Assembly: GCF_014287355.1 (NCBI RefSeq)
Contig: NZ_JACOPE010000001.1
Location: forward strand, 434,001 to 498,000
Direction: 5' to 3'
Origin: Ruminococcus hominis
Lineage (GTDB): Bacteria > Bacillota > Clostridia > Lachnospirales > Lachnospiraceae
DNA: 64,000 bases
How positions within the stretch are numbered: position 1 is the first letter of the stretch; the number at the start of each line of letters is the position of its first letter. Positions 51,473-60,478 of this stretch are shown here, piece after piece. Position numbers and translations under genes: made by a program. The notes beneath the pieces are model-generated. The model saw nothing but the letters and a program-made list of their open reading frames with translations. It did no database searches and was not told where the DNA came from.

Positions 51473-52288
51473 ATGAAAGGAAGAAGAATTATTGCAGGGA
51501 TGCTGCTTGTGGGTATATTAATTACATCTTTTACAGGATGCAGTGAATCAGTGCATCAAAAAAAAGAAAAAAATAAGCCTACAATTACACTTGGAAGTGA
51601 TAGCTATCCCCCATATAATTATCTGAATGAAGATGGAATTCCGACAGGAATTGATGTAGATTTGGCAACGGAAGCATTTGAAAGGATGGGATATCAGGTA
51701 GATGTTGTACAGATTAACTGGGAGAAGAAAAAGGAACTGGTGGAAAGTGGCGAAATTGACTGTATTATGGGATGCTTTTCCATGGAAGGAAGACTGGATG
51801 AGTACCGCTGGGCAGGACCATATATATCAAGTCGTCAGGTGGTTGCGGTGAATGAAAACAGTGACATTTATGAACTGAAAGATTTGGAAGGAAAAAATGT
51901 TGCAGTTCAGTCAACGACTAAGCCGGAAGGTATCTTTTTGAAACGAACGGATGAGAGAATTCCGAAGCTTGCTAATTTGATCAGTCTTGGTCATAGAGAA
52001 CTAATCTACTCTTTTCTTGGAAAAGGTTATGTAGATGCAGTAGCAGCACATGAAGAGTCTATTGTACAGTATATGAAAGATTATGATACAAACTTTCGTA
52101 TTTTAGAAGAACCATTGATGACAGTTGGAATAGGTGTTGCATTTGCTAAAAATGATGACAGAGGCATTTGTGAAGAGCTGGATCAGATATTAGAAGAAAT
52201 GCGGCAGGATGGGACATCGTTGAAAATAATCGGAAAATATCTGGATGACCCGGAAAAATATCTGGAGGTGGATGGTTTTGAGTATTAA
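51473..52288 (+). CDS. Amino-acid-type (SBP_bac_3) binding lipoprotein
   Basis: Predicted 271-residue lipoprotein with a signal peptide and lipobox SFTGC. The SBP_bac_3 fold is clear: LGSDSYPPYNYLNEDGIPTG, IDVDLATEAFERMGYQVDVV, ESGEIDCIMGCFSM, YISSRQVVAVNE, LEGKNVAVQSTTKPEG and AKNDDRGICEELDQIL. The loss of an ABC permease and the overlap with the following kinase gene suggest a ligand-binding partner for that kinase. RBS AAGGTGGG. Confidence 0.88.
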   Translation: MKGRRIIAGMLLVGILITSFTGCSESVHQKKEKNKPTITLGSDSYPPYNYLNEDGIPTGIDVDLATEAFERMGYQVDVVQINWEKKKELVESGEIDCIMGCFSMEGRLDEYRWAGPYISSRQVVAVNENSDIYELKDLEGKNVAVQSTTKPEGIFLKRTDERIPKLANLISLGHRELIYSFLGKGYVDAVAAHEESIVQYMKDYDTNFRILEEPLMTVGIGVAFAKNDDRGICEELDQILEEMRQDGTSLKIIGKYLDDPEKYLEVDGFEY

Positions 52289-54500
52289 AAGAAACCCAAA
52301 AGAAATGAAAAAGCGCTTCTGGATGTTTGGGGCTTTGATAGGTGTCTGCGTAGTGGCAGCCTCTGTATTGTATTTTTTTCATAAGGAAAAGACAGAAGTG
52401 GAGCAAAGACTGGTTGAGATTGTAAATTACGTCAAGGTTCAGTGTTCTACTTATACACATTATAATGAGGCTACAGAATCCAAAAGTCTTCTTAGATCGA
52501 TTGAGAGTGCTCGTCAGATGAGCACGAACATCGATATTGAGATAGAAAATGGCGGGCAGTTAAGCCAGGAATTATTAAAAGAAAATTTGCAGACACTGTG
52601 GGTGGATGGGATTCTTGTACTTAATGCAGATGGAAGTGTAGTTTGTGAATATAGTGCAAACGAAAAATATACGGAAAAAGCAGTTCGTTATTTACAAAAA
52701 GATGTCATTATGGATTATATAGAATATGAAGAACGTTCGTATTCTGAGAGAATCAATCTTGATGATGGCAGTTGTATTGATCTTGCAGCCTGTGCCAGAA
52801 AAGACGCTCCGGGAGTGGTTGCTATATATTATTATACTCCGTCAGAATATATGCGAAATTATACATTGACAATGCAGAGCCTTTTAAATGGTTACAGTAC
52901 GGAAAAGGACGGAACAATTGTTGTTGCAGATAGCGGGATGATTATTGCCAGCAACGACGAAAATCTGTTAGGACAGTCTACAGCTGAAAATGAGGTTGTC
53001 CAGACAATGAAACAGCATACGGATAGTCATCATATTTTTCATTTGAAAAATGAAGGAACCGGATGTTATGGAATTATGCTAAAACAAAGAGATTATTACA
53101 TTTATGCATATATTCCGGATAAAAAAATATTTCAGGATCTTCCGTTAAATGTAATTTTTGTGACGTTTTTATATTTGCTTTTGCTTAGTGTTTCATGGGT
53201 GAGGATACAGAAAGCAAGTGCGGAGCGAGAAAAACAAGAAAGAGAAAAAGAGGAGAAGTATAAAGAAGAGCTTCTTAAGGCAGCAAAAAGAGCGGAAGCT
53301 GCGAACAGAGCAAAAACTGAGTTCCTCCAGCGAATGAGCCATGACATCCGTACTCCGATTAATGGAATCTGCGGCATGCTTGATGTGGCGGAACATTATG
53401 CAGAGGATTTGGATAAACAGACAGAATGTCGTGAAAAAATCAAAGAAGCTTCGAATTTATTATTGGGATTGGTAAATGAAGTTCTGGATATGAGTAAGCT
53501 GGAATCCGGTGAAGTTACTTTGGAAGAGAGTCCGTTTGATTTGCATAATATTTCAGAAGAGGTACTGACAGTAATTGAGTTGTTGGCAGAGGAGAGAAAT
53601 ATTAAGCTGATTCGGGAAAAACAGGAAATAACTCATTGGAATCTGATTGGCAGTCCGGCACATGTGAAAAGGGTATGGATGAATATTCTGAGTAATGCGG
53701 TGAAATACAATAAGGATAATGGAAGTATTTGTATTCAATGCAGAGAAGTTCCTTATAATCAGGCAGGCATGACGATGATTGAATTCATCTGTCAAGATAC
53801 CGGAATCGGTATGAGCAGAGAATTTCAGAAAGTGATTTTTGAACCATTTGCACAGGAAAATGCAGGAAGCCGTTCTAAATATGGTGGAACAGGACTTGGA
53901 ATGCCAATTACAAAAAGTCTCGTAGAAAAAATGGGTGGAACGATTCAGTTTGAAAGTGAAGAAGGAGTCGGAACTACATTTGTAATTCAGATTCCGTTTA
54001 AGATTGATACCGAGACTGACAGGATGGAAAAAGAAGAAAAAACTGCGGCATCTCTTCATGGATTGCATATTTTGCTTGTAGAAGATAATGAGCTGAATAT
54101 GGAAATTGCGGAGTTTATTGTAACAGATGAAGGCGCTGTGGTGACAAAGGTGAAAAATGGAAAAGAAGCGGTGGATTATTTTGAAAAATCTTCCGTTGGG
54201 ACATATGATGCAATTCTTATGGATGTAATGATGCCGATTATGGACGGATTAACTGCTTCAGAAACGATTCGAAAAATGGGCAGAGCAGATGCAAAGACAA
54301 TACCGATCATAGCAATGACAGCCAATGCATTTACAGATGATAAGATGAAAGCAAAAGAAGCGGGAATGGATGCGCATATAGCAAAACCATTGAATAGGGA
54401 AGTGCTGGTTGAGACTGTTTTCAAGGTTATCACTAAGAAAAACAGAGGAAATAAAGCAGAAAATGAAATACACGTTAGAAGTGATGAGAATGAAATATAA
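52278..54500 (+). CDS. Membrane hybrid histidine kinase (one receiver)
   Basis: Predicted 740-residue sensor. TTG 52278 is nine bases after GGAGG; ATG 52272 is an alternative only three bases away. It overlaps the lipoprotein stop by 11 bases. Helix 1 (FWMFGALIGVCVVAASVLYF), an extracellular Cache-like region of about 235 residues, helix 2 (VIFVTFLYLLLLSVSW), a charged coiled coil (EREKQEREKEEKYKEELLKA), HisKA with SHDIRTP (H355), HATPase (DTGIGM, GTGLGMPI) and a receiver (LVEDNELN, D649 in LMDVMMPIMDG). The downstream GGDEF/HD-GYP receiver protein, 30 bases away, is a plausible phosphorelay target. Confidence 0.9.
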   Translation: MSIKRNPKEMKKRFWMFGALIGVCVVAASVLYFFHKEKTEVEQRLVEIVNYVKVQCSTYTHYNEATESKSLLRSIESARQMSTNIDIEIENGGQLSQELLKENLQTLWVDGILVLNADGSVVCEYSANEKYTEKAVRYLQKDVIMDYIEYEERSYSERINLDDGSCIDLAACARKDAPGVVAIYYYTPSEYMRNYTLTMQSLLNGYSTEKDGTIVVADSGMIIASNDENLLGQSTAENEVVQTMKQHTDSHHIFHLKNEGTGCYGIMLKQRDYYIYAYIPDKKIFQDLPLNVIFVTFLYLLLLSVSWVRIQKASAEREKQEREKEEKYKEELLKAAKRAEAANRAKTEFLQRMSHDIRTPINGICGMLDVAEHYAEDLDKQTECREKIKEASNLLLGLVNEVLDMSKLESGEVTLEESPFDLHNISEEVLTVIELLAEERNIKLIREKQEITHWNLIGSPAHVKRVWMNILSNAVKYNKDNGSICIQCREVPYNQAGMTMIEFICQDTGIGMSREFQKVIFEPFAQENAGSRSKYGGTGLGMPITKSLVEKMGGTIQFESEEGVGTTFVIQIPFKIDTETDRMEKEEKTAASLHGLHILLVEDNELNMEIAEFIVTDEGAVVTKVKNGKEAVDYFEKSSVGTYDAILMDVMMPIMDGLTASETIRKMGRADAKTIPIIAMTANAFTDDKMKAKEAGMDAHIAKPLNREVLVETVFKVITKKNRGNKAENEIHVRSDENEI

Positions 54501-54530
54501 ATAGTCTTAGACAAGGAAGTTGTGGCAAAG

Positions 54531-56609
54531 ATGGACAAAAATAAGAAAAGGATTAATTTAAATAATCAATTTTTAGAGCAGGCGGTTTTTGCAATTGCGG
54601 ATGGATATTGTAGAATAAATCTTACGAAGGACCTGGTGCCGGGGGTTATGTATCAGGTACTGGACGGAGTAGAATATGATTTAAACGAACAATTGGGAAT
54701 GCCGGAAAATTCCAGTTTTTCAGAACTGGTCAAGATATGGGCTTTAACAATTCCGGAAGAGGGAAGAGAAGAATTTTTGGAAACTGTGAACCGAGAGAAA
54801 CTTTTAGAACGTTTTTACAAGGGAGAGCAGCACATTACATTTTATTACTGGACAAGAACAGTAACATATGAACCAATGCTTGCGGAAAATCATATGGCAC
54901 TCTTTGAGGATGAAGAAACAGGAGATGTTCTGGCAATTAATTACGTGCTTGACAGGACAGAGCAATATCATCTGGAGCAATATAAAAAAGAGTTGGAACA
55001 GAAAAACAAAGAACTGGAAAGACTGTTAAAAAGAGAAAAAAATTACAATAATAAAATATATCGCGATGCACTGACCGGAGCATTTAATCGACGATACTAT
55101 GAAGAAGTTGTAAAAAACTCTGTTGAGAATGCCGGAATTGCCTTAATGGATCTGGACGATTTTAAGGTCAGTAATGATACATATGGACATCATGTTGGTG
55201 ATGTTGCACTCAAGACTGCCACAGAGGTGGTTTTATCTTGTATCGGGGAGGAGGATATGTTGATCCGATATGGTGGGGATGAATTTTTACTGATTCTTTC
55301 AGATGTCCAGGAAGAAGCTTTGAAAAATAAATTGAATCAGATTCGGGATAAAGTACGGAATGTAGTAATTCCGGGATATTCATATTTACATCTGTCTTTG
55401 AGTATAGGCGGAACGATAAAAAATAAGGAAGATGCGATAGAAGATGTCGTGTGCTATGTCGACCAGTTAATGTATCAGGCAAAGAATAAAAAGGACGAAG
55501 TTGTTGTATATCAAGAGGGAGAAAAACAATATTTACATACTTCTGTGCAGGAAAATATCAAACAACAAATTTTAATCGTAGATGATTCTATGATGAATCG
55601 AGAACTGCTGTCTGTAATATTGGAAGATGATTATCGGATATTGGAGGCAAAAGATGGACAGGAGTGTTTGAACATACTTTATAAAAATAAAAAGGATATC
55701 GCGTTAGTACTGCTGGACATAAATATGCCGGTGTTGGATGGATTTGAAGTTTTACGTGCGATGAATGAAAATCAAATGATAGAGGATGTTCCTGTTATTA
55801 TGATTTCCAGTGAGGATTCAGAAGAGGCCATTCGAAGAGCGTATGACCTGGGAGCGTCAGACTATGTTAATCGACCATTTGATGCAAGGGTTGTTTATCG
55901 ACGCGTAATGAACACGATAAAACTTTATTCGAAACAACGAAGACTGGTAAAAATGGTTTCGGAACAGATACAGAAACGTGAACACAATACGTCTACGTTA
56001 GTAGGTGTTTTAAGTCAGATTGTTGAATTCCGTAACGGAGAAAGCGGAGATCATGTTCGTCATATCCGTATGATTACGGAAATGATGCTGGAGCATTTAC
56101 TTAAGGTTACGAATAAATATGATATCAGTCCGGAAGAGAAAGAAAATATTCCTCTTGCATCGGCGCTTCATGATATAGGGAAAATCGCAATCGATGAAAG
56201 AATTCTCAATAAGCCTGGAAAACTGACAGATGAAGAATTTGTGATTATGAAGACACATAGTATGTGCGGAGCAGAGATATTGACTAAGCTGGATAACTTT
56301 CAATTTGAGCCTTTGCTGCATACAGCATATGAAATCACAAGGTGGCATCATGAACGATGGAATGGTCGGGGGTATCCGGATGGATTGAAGGAAGATGAGA
56401 TTCCAATCAGTGCCCAGATCGTTTCGATGGCAGATGTATATGATGCCTTGACCAGCGAGCGATGTTATAAGAAAGCATTTTCACATGAAACAGCTATTCA
56501 GATGATTCAGAATGGTGAATGTGGAGCATTTAACCCATTGCTTATTAAATGTCTGGTTGAGATTCAAGATGAATTAAAAAATTATACGCAGCATCTGGCA
56601 GATAAATAA
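54531..56609 (+). CDS. GGDEF-REC-HD-GYP c-di-GMP enzyme
   Basis: Predicted 692-residue soluble protein; ATG 54531 is used, GTG 54522 is possible (AAGGAAG at 54513). Order: PAS-like N-terminus (about 10-145), coiled coil (EQKNKELERLLKREKN), GGDEF with intact RYGGDEF at about 248 and no RxxD inhibitory site, a receiver (IVDDSMMNREL, D396 in LLDINMPVLDG), and HD-GYP with HDIGK (H547-D548) and GRGYPDGL (about 610). Both cyclase and phosphodiesterase sites appear intact, so it could make or degrade c-di-GMP, switched by phosphorylation from the upstream kinase. A 97-bp palindromic repeat begins five bases after the stop. Confidence 0.9.
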   Translation: MDKNKKRINLNNQFLEQAVFAIADGYCRINLTKDLVPGVMYQVLDGVEYDLNEQLGMPENSSFSELVKIWALTIPEEGREEFLETVNREKLLERFYKGEQHITFYYWTRTVTYEPMLAENHMALFEDEETGDVLAINYVLDRTEQYHLEQYKKELEQKNKELERLLKREKNYNNKIYRDALTGAFNRRYYEEVVKNSVENAGIALMDLDDFKVSNDTYGHHVGDVALKTATEVVLSCIGEEDMLIRYGGDEFLLILSDVQEEALKNKLNQIRDKVRNVVIPGYSYLHLSLSIGGTIKNKEDAIEDVVCYVDQLMYQAKNKKDEVVVYQEGEKQYLHTSVQENIKQQILIVDDSMMNRELLSVILEDDYRILEAKDGQECLNILYKNKKDIALVLLDINMPVLDGFEVLRAMNENQMIEDVPVIMISSEDSEEAIRRAYDLGASDYVNRPFDARVVYRRVMNTIKLYSKQRRLVKMVSEQIQKREHNTSTLVGVLSQIVEFRNGESGDHVRHIRMITEMMLEHLLKVTNKYDISPEEKENIPLASALHDIGKIAIDERILNKPGKLTDEEFVIMKTHSMCGAEILTKLDNFQFEPLLHTAYEITRWHHERWNGRGYPDGLKEDEIPISAQIVSMADVYDALTSERCYKKAFSHETAIQMIQNGECGAFNPLLIKCLVEIQDELKNYTQHLADK

Positions 56610-56613
56610 TAAA

Positions 56614-56708
56614 TTCAAGTCGAACGTCCGTGAGACTTGGCGCGTGATTCTGGTCAGCGAAGCTGACATATTCCTATCAGAATCACTGCGCATCCTCGCG
56701 GAGCGTTT
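56614..56708 (-). repeat. 97-bp palindromic repeat, copy B
   Basis: The reverse complement of copy A (35785-35880): starts TTCAAGTCGAACG and ends CCTCGCGGAGCGTTT, with GTGATTCTGGTCAGCG and AGAATCACTGCGCATCCTC inside. Stems are kept while loops differ. Confidence 0.8.
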
Positions 56709-56793
56709 ATCTCAGTCGGAGATTGGACTCCCACTGAGACAAATTTGCTATTACTCACCACCTGAAGAGGTGGGAGTCTTCTCGACTGAGATA
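56708..56793. repeat. 86-bp cruciform
   Basis: Outer arms TATCTCAGTCG (56708-56718) and CGACTGAGATA (56783-56793) enclose inner arms GACTCCCAC (56726-56734) and GTGGGAGTC (56770-56778). It is joined head to tail with repeat copy B and the terminator at 56800. Confidence 0.75.
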
Positions 56794-56799
56794 AAAAAT

Positions 56800-56842
56800 G
56801 CACTTGTAAGTTTTGAATGTCTTACAAGTGCGTTTCTTTTTT
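56800..56842. terminator. Bidirectional terminator
   Basis: GCACTTGTAAG/CTTACAAGTGC with a 10-base loop, T-run GTTTCTTTTTTT to the right and ATTTTTTAT when read leftward. It separates the convergent HD-GYP and MATE genes. Confidence 0.85.
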
Positions 56843-58239
56843 TATAAAATATCACTTCCGTCCGGAATCGTTGAAATAATAGTACGATAAATTCGGAAAA
56901 GAAAGAATAATGAAACCGTAAGGGATACAATTTCTGCAATAGGGAAAGACCACCATACCGCGTGGAGTCCTCCAAGCTTAGATAAAATATAGGCTGCAGG
57001 AACCAAAATAATAAGCTGACGCATAATGGATACGATCATGCTGAATACTGCTTTTCCAAGAGCCTGGAATACGGTACCGCAGATGATGCAGAACCATGCG
57101 ATCAGATAATGGATACCGATGATCCGAAGTGCAGGGACGCCGATTTTGAGCATATCTGCGGATGCACTAAACATTCCAAGCAATGCCTGAGGAATAAATT
57201 CAAAACAAAGGAATCCGATAAATGTCAGGCAGAATGCAGTAATCATACTTAATTTAATTGTTTTAACCATACGTTTTCTGTTTTGTGCACCATAGTTGAA
57301 TGCAATGATTGGAGTAATACCATTGTTTAAACCAAATACAGGCATAAAGAAGAAGCTTTGTAGTTTGAAGTACACACCAAAAACAGCAGTGGCAGTTGAA
57401 GAAAATTCAATCAAAATACGGTTCATGGAGTATGTCATAACAGAACCAATGGACTGCATGATGATAGAAGGAATGCCAATCGCATAAATTGTTCCGATAA
57501 TTCTTCCGCTTGGACGAAAACCGCGGAAGATAAGTTTTACCTCGTGGTTGTATTTGTGATTGCACGTAAAGGCAACGACTGCGGCAACGCATTGTCCGAT
57601 CACGGTTGCGACAGCAGCACCGGTCACACCCATCTTAGGGAGTCCGCATAATCCGAAAATTAAGATCGGATCAAGAATGATATTTGTAATCGCTCCACAT
57701 AACTGTGAAGTCATGCTGAAGATCGTCTTTCCGGTTGAAGTCAGAAGACGCTCAAAATAAATCTGTGAAAGTAAACCGAAAGAAAAAAGCATAACAGTAC
57801 TTAAGTAGTCGATTCCCATCTCCATAATCTCAACATCGGCATGTCCCATCTGACTCATGTAAAATGGTTTGACAATAGTAAACCCGAGAATACAAATTAC
57901 GACGTAACTTACAAAATAGAGAAATGCCGCATTGGAAGCAATTCGATTTACTTCGTCTGAACGACGCTCACCAAGTGCTTTGGAAAGCAATGCATTCATA
58001 CCGACGCCGGTACCGGTTGCAACAGCGATTAAGAGCATCTGCAAAGGGAAGGCGAGCGAAACGGCAGTAAGTGCATTTTCAGATAATTTAGATACAAAAA
58101 TACTGTCTACAATATTATAAAGTGCCTGCACGAGCATGGAAATCATCATAGGTAAAGACATGTTAAACAGAAGTTTACCAATCGGCATGGTTCCCATTTT
58201 ATTTTCTGCTGCAGGGGCAGTTTTCATTTCTTGACTCAT
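56842..58239 (-). CDS. MATE-family efflux transporter 3
   Basis: Predicted 465-residue exporter read leftward, AAGGAGGAAAAC before the ATG. Twelve helices with MPIGKLLFNMSLPMMISMLV, ALYNIVDSIFVSKLSENALT, the loop MNALLSKALGERRSDEVNRI, GLCGLPKMGVTGAAVATVIG and GLNNGITPIIAFNYGAQNRK. The GLNNG/FNYGA pair is typical of the MepA-like branch. Substrate not predictable. Monocistronic between the bidirectional terminator and the divergent pgi. Confidence 0.9.
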   Translation of the reverse strand: MSQEMKTAPAAENKMGTMPIGKLLFNMSLPMMISMLVQALYNIVDSIFVSKLSENALTAVSLAFPLQMLLIAVATGTGVGMNALLSKALGERRSDEVNRIASNAAFLYFVSYVVICILGFTIVKPFYMSQMGHADVEIMEMGIDYLSTVMLFSFGLLSQIYFERLLTSTGKTIFSMTSQLCGAITNIILDPILIFGLCGLPKMGVTGAAVATVIGQCVAAVVAFTCNHKYNHEVKLIFRGFRPSGRIIGTIYAIGIPSIIMQSIGSVMTYSMNRILIEFSSTATAVFGVYFKLQSFFFMPVFGLNNGITPIIAFNYGAQNRKRMVKTIKLSMITAFCLTFIGFLCFEFIPQALLGMFSASADMLKIGVPALRIIGIHYLIAWFCIICGTVFQALGKAVFSMIVSIMRQLIILVPAAYILSKLGGLHAVWWSFPIAEIVSLTVSLFFLFRIYRTIISTIPDGSDIL

Positions 58240-58470
58240 GTTTTCCTCCTTGTGGTTATTTTTTTGAAGTTGTATAAAAACACTAATTAATTATCATAGC
58301 AGGGTGAAAAAAAACATGCAAGGTTTTATGTGTATATTTTGAGGTACATTTTTAGGAAAACAGATTTTGAAAGCATGTTAGCATTATCTTGAATTTATAG
58401 CAAAACAAGAGTATAATCAAAACATTGATGAGAGTTAAAATAAAGGGTGTAAGAAATAGGAGGATTAATT

Positions 58471-60051
58471 ATGATCACTTGGAACAACTTAGATAAGCTT
58501 ACTTCTTATCAGGAACTGGCAAAGACAAATAAAGTAAAACTTGCAGAGGTAATGTCAGGAGAGAATGGTGCAAAAAGAGTAAAAAATTACAGTATACCTA
58601 TGGCAGCCGGACTGGCATACAACTATGCAGCAAAACAGGTTGACGAAGAGGTACTTGCAGCACTTGGCAAATTGGCAGAAGAAGCACAGCTGACAGAAAA
58701 ATTCGAAGCTCTTTACAACGGAGAAGTAATTAACACAGGAGAAAAACGTCTTGTTCTCCATCACATGACACGCGGACAGCTCGGTGATGCAGTAGAGGCA
58801 GACGGAGTAGATAAACGTGCTTTCTATGTAGAACAGCAGGAAAAGATTGCAGACTTTGCAAATAAAGTACATGCAGGCGAGATTACAAATGCAGCTGGAG
58901 AGAAATTTACAACAGTTGTTCAGATTGGTATCGGCGGAAGTGACCTTGGTCCTCGCGCGATGTATCTTGCACTTGAAAACTGGGCTAAAAAGAACAATAC
59001 ATTTAAGATGGAAGCAAAATTCATCAGTAATGTAGACCCGGATGATGCAGCAGCAGTTCTGAATTCTATTGATGTTGCACATTCTATTTTCGTACTTGTG
59101 TCAAAATCAGGTACAACACTTGAGACATTGACAAATGAATCATTTGTTAAAGATGCATTGAAGAATGCAGGATTAGACGCTTCTAAACATATGATCGCAG
59201 TTACAAGTGAGACATCCCCATTAGCTAAGAGTGATGATTATCTTGCAGCATTCTTTATGGATGATTATATCGGAGGTCGTTTCTCTTCTACATCAGCAGT
59301 TGGAGGAGCTGTATTATCACTGGCATTTGGACCGGAAGTATTTGCACAGTTCCTGGAAGGTGCAGCAGAAGAAGACAAGCTTGCTATGAATAAAGACATT
59401 CGTCAGAACCCGGAGATGCTGGATGCATTGATCGGTGTATATGAGAGAAATGTACTTGGTTATCCAAGCACAGCGGTTCTTCCATATTCACAGGCACTTA
59501 GCCGTTTCCCGGCACATTTACAGCAGCTTGATATGGAATCTAATGGTAAATCAGTAAACCGCTTTGGTGAGCCGATAGATTATGTAACAGGTCCGGTTAT
59601 TTTTGGTGAGCCGGGAACAAACGGACAGCATTCATTCTATCAGCTTCTGCATCAGGGAACAGATATCGTGCCGCTTCAGTTTGTTGGATTTAAGAACAGC
59701 CAGATTGGTACAGATGTTGTTATCCAGGATAGCACAAGCCAGCAGAAATTATGTGCGAACGTAGCTGCACAGATTGTAGCATTTGCATGTGGTAAAGAAG
59801 ATGAGAATCGTAATAAAAACTTTGAAGGTGGACGTCCATCAAGCATTATCGTTGGTGATCAGTTGACACCACAGGCTCTTGGAGCATTGCTTGCACACTT
59901 TGAAAACAAGATTATGTTCCAGGGATTTGTATGGAATGTAAACAGCTTTGACCAGGAAGGTGTACAGCTTGGTAAAGTTCTTGCAAAACGCGTACTTGCA
60001 CACGAGACAGACGGAGCATTGAAAGTATTTAGTGATCTGTTAAATATTTAA
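58471..60051 (+). CDS. pgi: Glucose-6-phosphate isomerase
   Basis: Predicted 526-residue glycolytic enzyme interconverting glucose-6-P and fructose-6-P in the cytosol. TAGGAGG precedes the ATG. SIS-type phosphosugar motifs: VVQIGIGGSDLGPRAMYLAL, VLVSKSGTTLETLTNE, the signature IGGRFSSTSAVGG, catalytic Glu in GEPGTNGQHSFYQLLHQG and the late Lys in WNVNSFDQEGVQLGK. Full length. Codon use is richer and more regular than in neighbouring accessory genes, as expected for high expression. Confidence 0.96.
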   Translation: MITWNNLDKLTSYQELAKTNKVKLAEVMSGENGAKRVKNYSIPMAAGLAYNYAAKQVDEEVLAALGKLAEEAQLTEKFEALYNGEVINTGEKRLVLHHMTRGQLGDAVEADGVDKRAFYVEQQEKIADFANKVHAGEITNAAGEKFTTVVQIGIGGSDLGPRAMYLALENWAKKNNTFKMEAKFISNVDPDDAAAVLNSIDVAHSIFVLVSKSGTTLETLTNESFVKDALKNAGLDASKHMIAVTSETSPLAKSDDYLAAFFMDDYIGGRFSSTSAVGGAVLSLAFGPEVFAQFLEGAAEEDKLAMNKDIRQNPEMLDALIGVYERNVLGYPSTAVLPYSQALSRFPAHLQQLDMESNGKSVNRFGEPIDYVTGPVIFGEPGTNGQHSFYQLLHQGTDIVPLQFVGFKNSQIGTDVVIQDSTSQQKLCANVAAQIVAFACGKEDENRNKNFEGGRPSSIIVGDQLTPQALGALLAHFENKIMFQGFVWNVNSFDQEGVQLGKVLAKRVLAHETDGALKVFSDLLNI

Positions 60052-60064
60052 GAATCCGATAGGT

Positions 60065-60113
60065 AAAAAGGTAGTGGCTCTTATTCATGAGAAAAGAGCC
60101 GCTGCCTTTTTTG
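60065..60113 (+). terminator. pgi terminator
   Basis: AAAAGGTAGTGGCTCTT pairs with AAGAGCCGCTGCCTTTT (one G-T step) and is followed by TTGTTTCG, 14 bases after the pgi stop. Confidence 0.85.
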
Positions 60114-60198
60114 TTTCGTTGGCTTTCATTTGACAGTACAAGGCACCCATGCTAAGATAATACTGCTTTACATAAAAAATAATACAATTGCATAGAAA

Positions 60199-60375
60199 TG
60201 TGTGAGGTGTCAGTCAAAAGTAATTTTGACTGGTGAAAAGGGAAACAGGTGAGAATCCTGTACGAACTCGTCACCGTATTTTGCGAGCTTATGCGATATT
60301 CCACTGGGGAACCGGGAAGGAGAAAAGAAGCGATTGAGCAATGAGCCGGGAGACCTGCCTTTCACAGTACAGGAA
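60199..60375 (+). promoter_or_regulatory. Cobalamin riboswitch
   Basis: The element shows the conserved order: an opening GGTGTCAG, the stem AAAAGTAATTTT, GGTGAAAAGGGAAACAGGTG with GAATCCTGTACG, the CCACTGGGGAACCGGGAAGG core, and the B12 box GAGCCGGGAGACCTGCC (about 60343). It lies 100 bases before the CbiK-type lipoprotein gene and should repress it when cobalamin is plentiful. Confidence 0.95.
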
Positions 60376-60478
60376 TAGAATATTCAGGCCACGAGGAACT
60401 GGCAGTACGAAATAGACTCCGAAAAATTGCATTTGTATAAAATGTATGGCAAAAACAGTTATAAACAGGAGGACAACA

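Noticed and set aside
58555..59082. Leftward 175-codon Cys-rich ORF in pgi
   Set aside because: Antisense shadow of a highly conserved gene.
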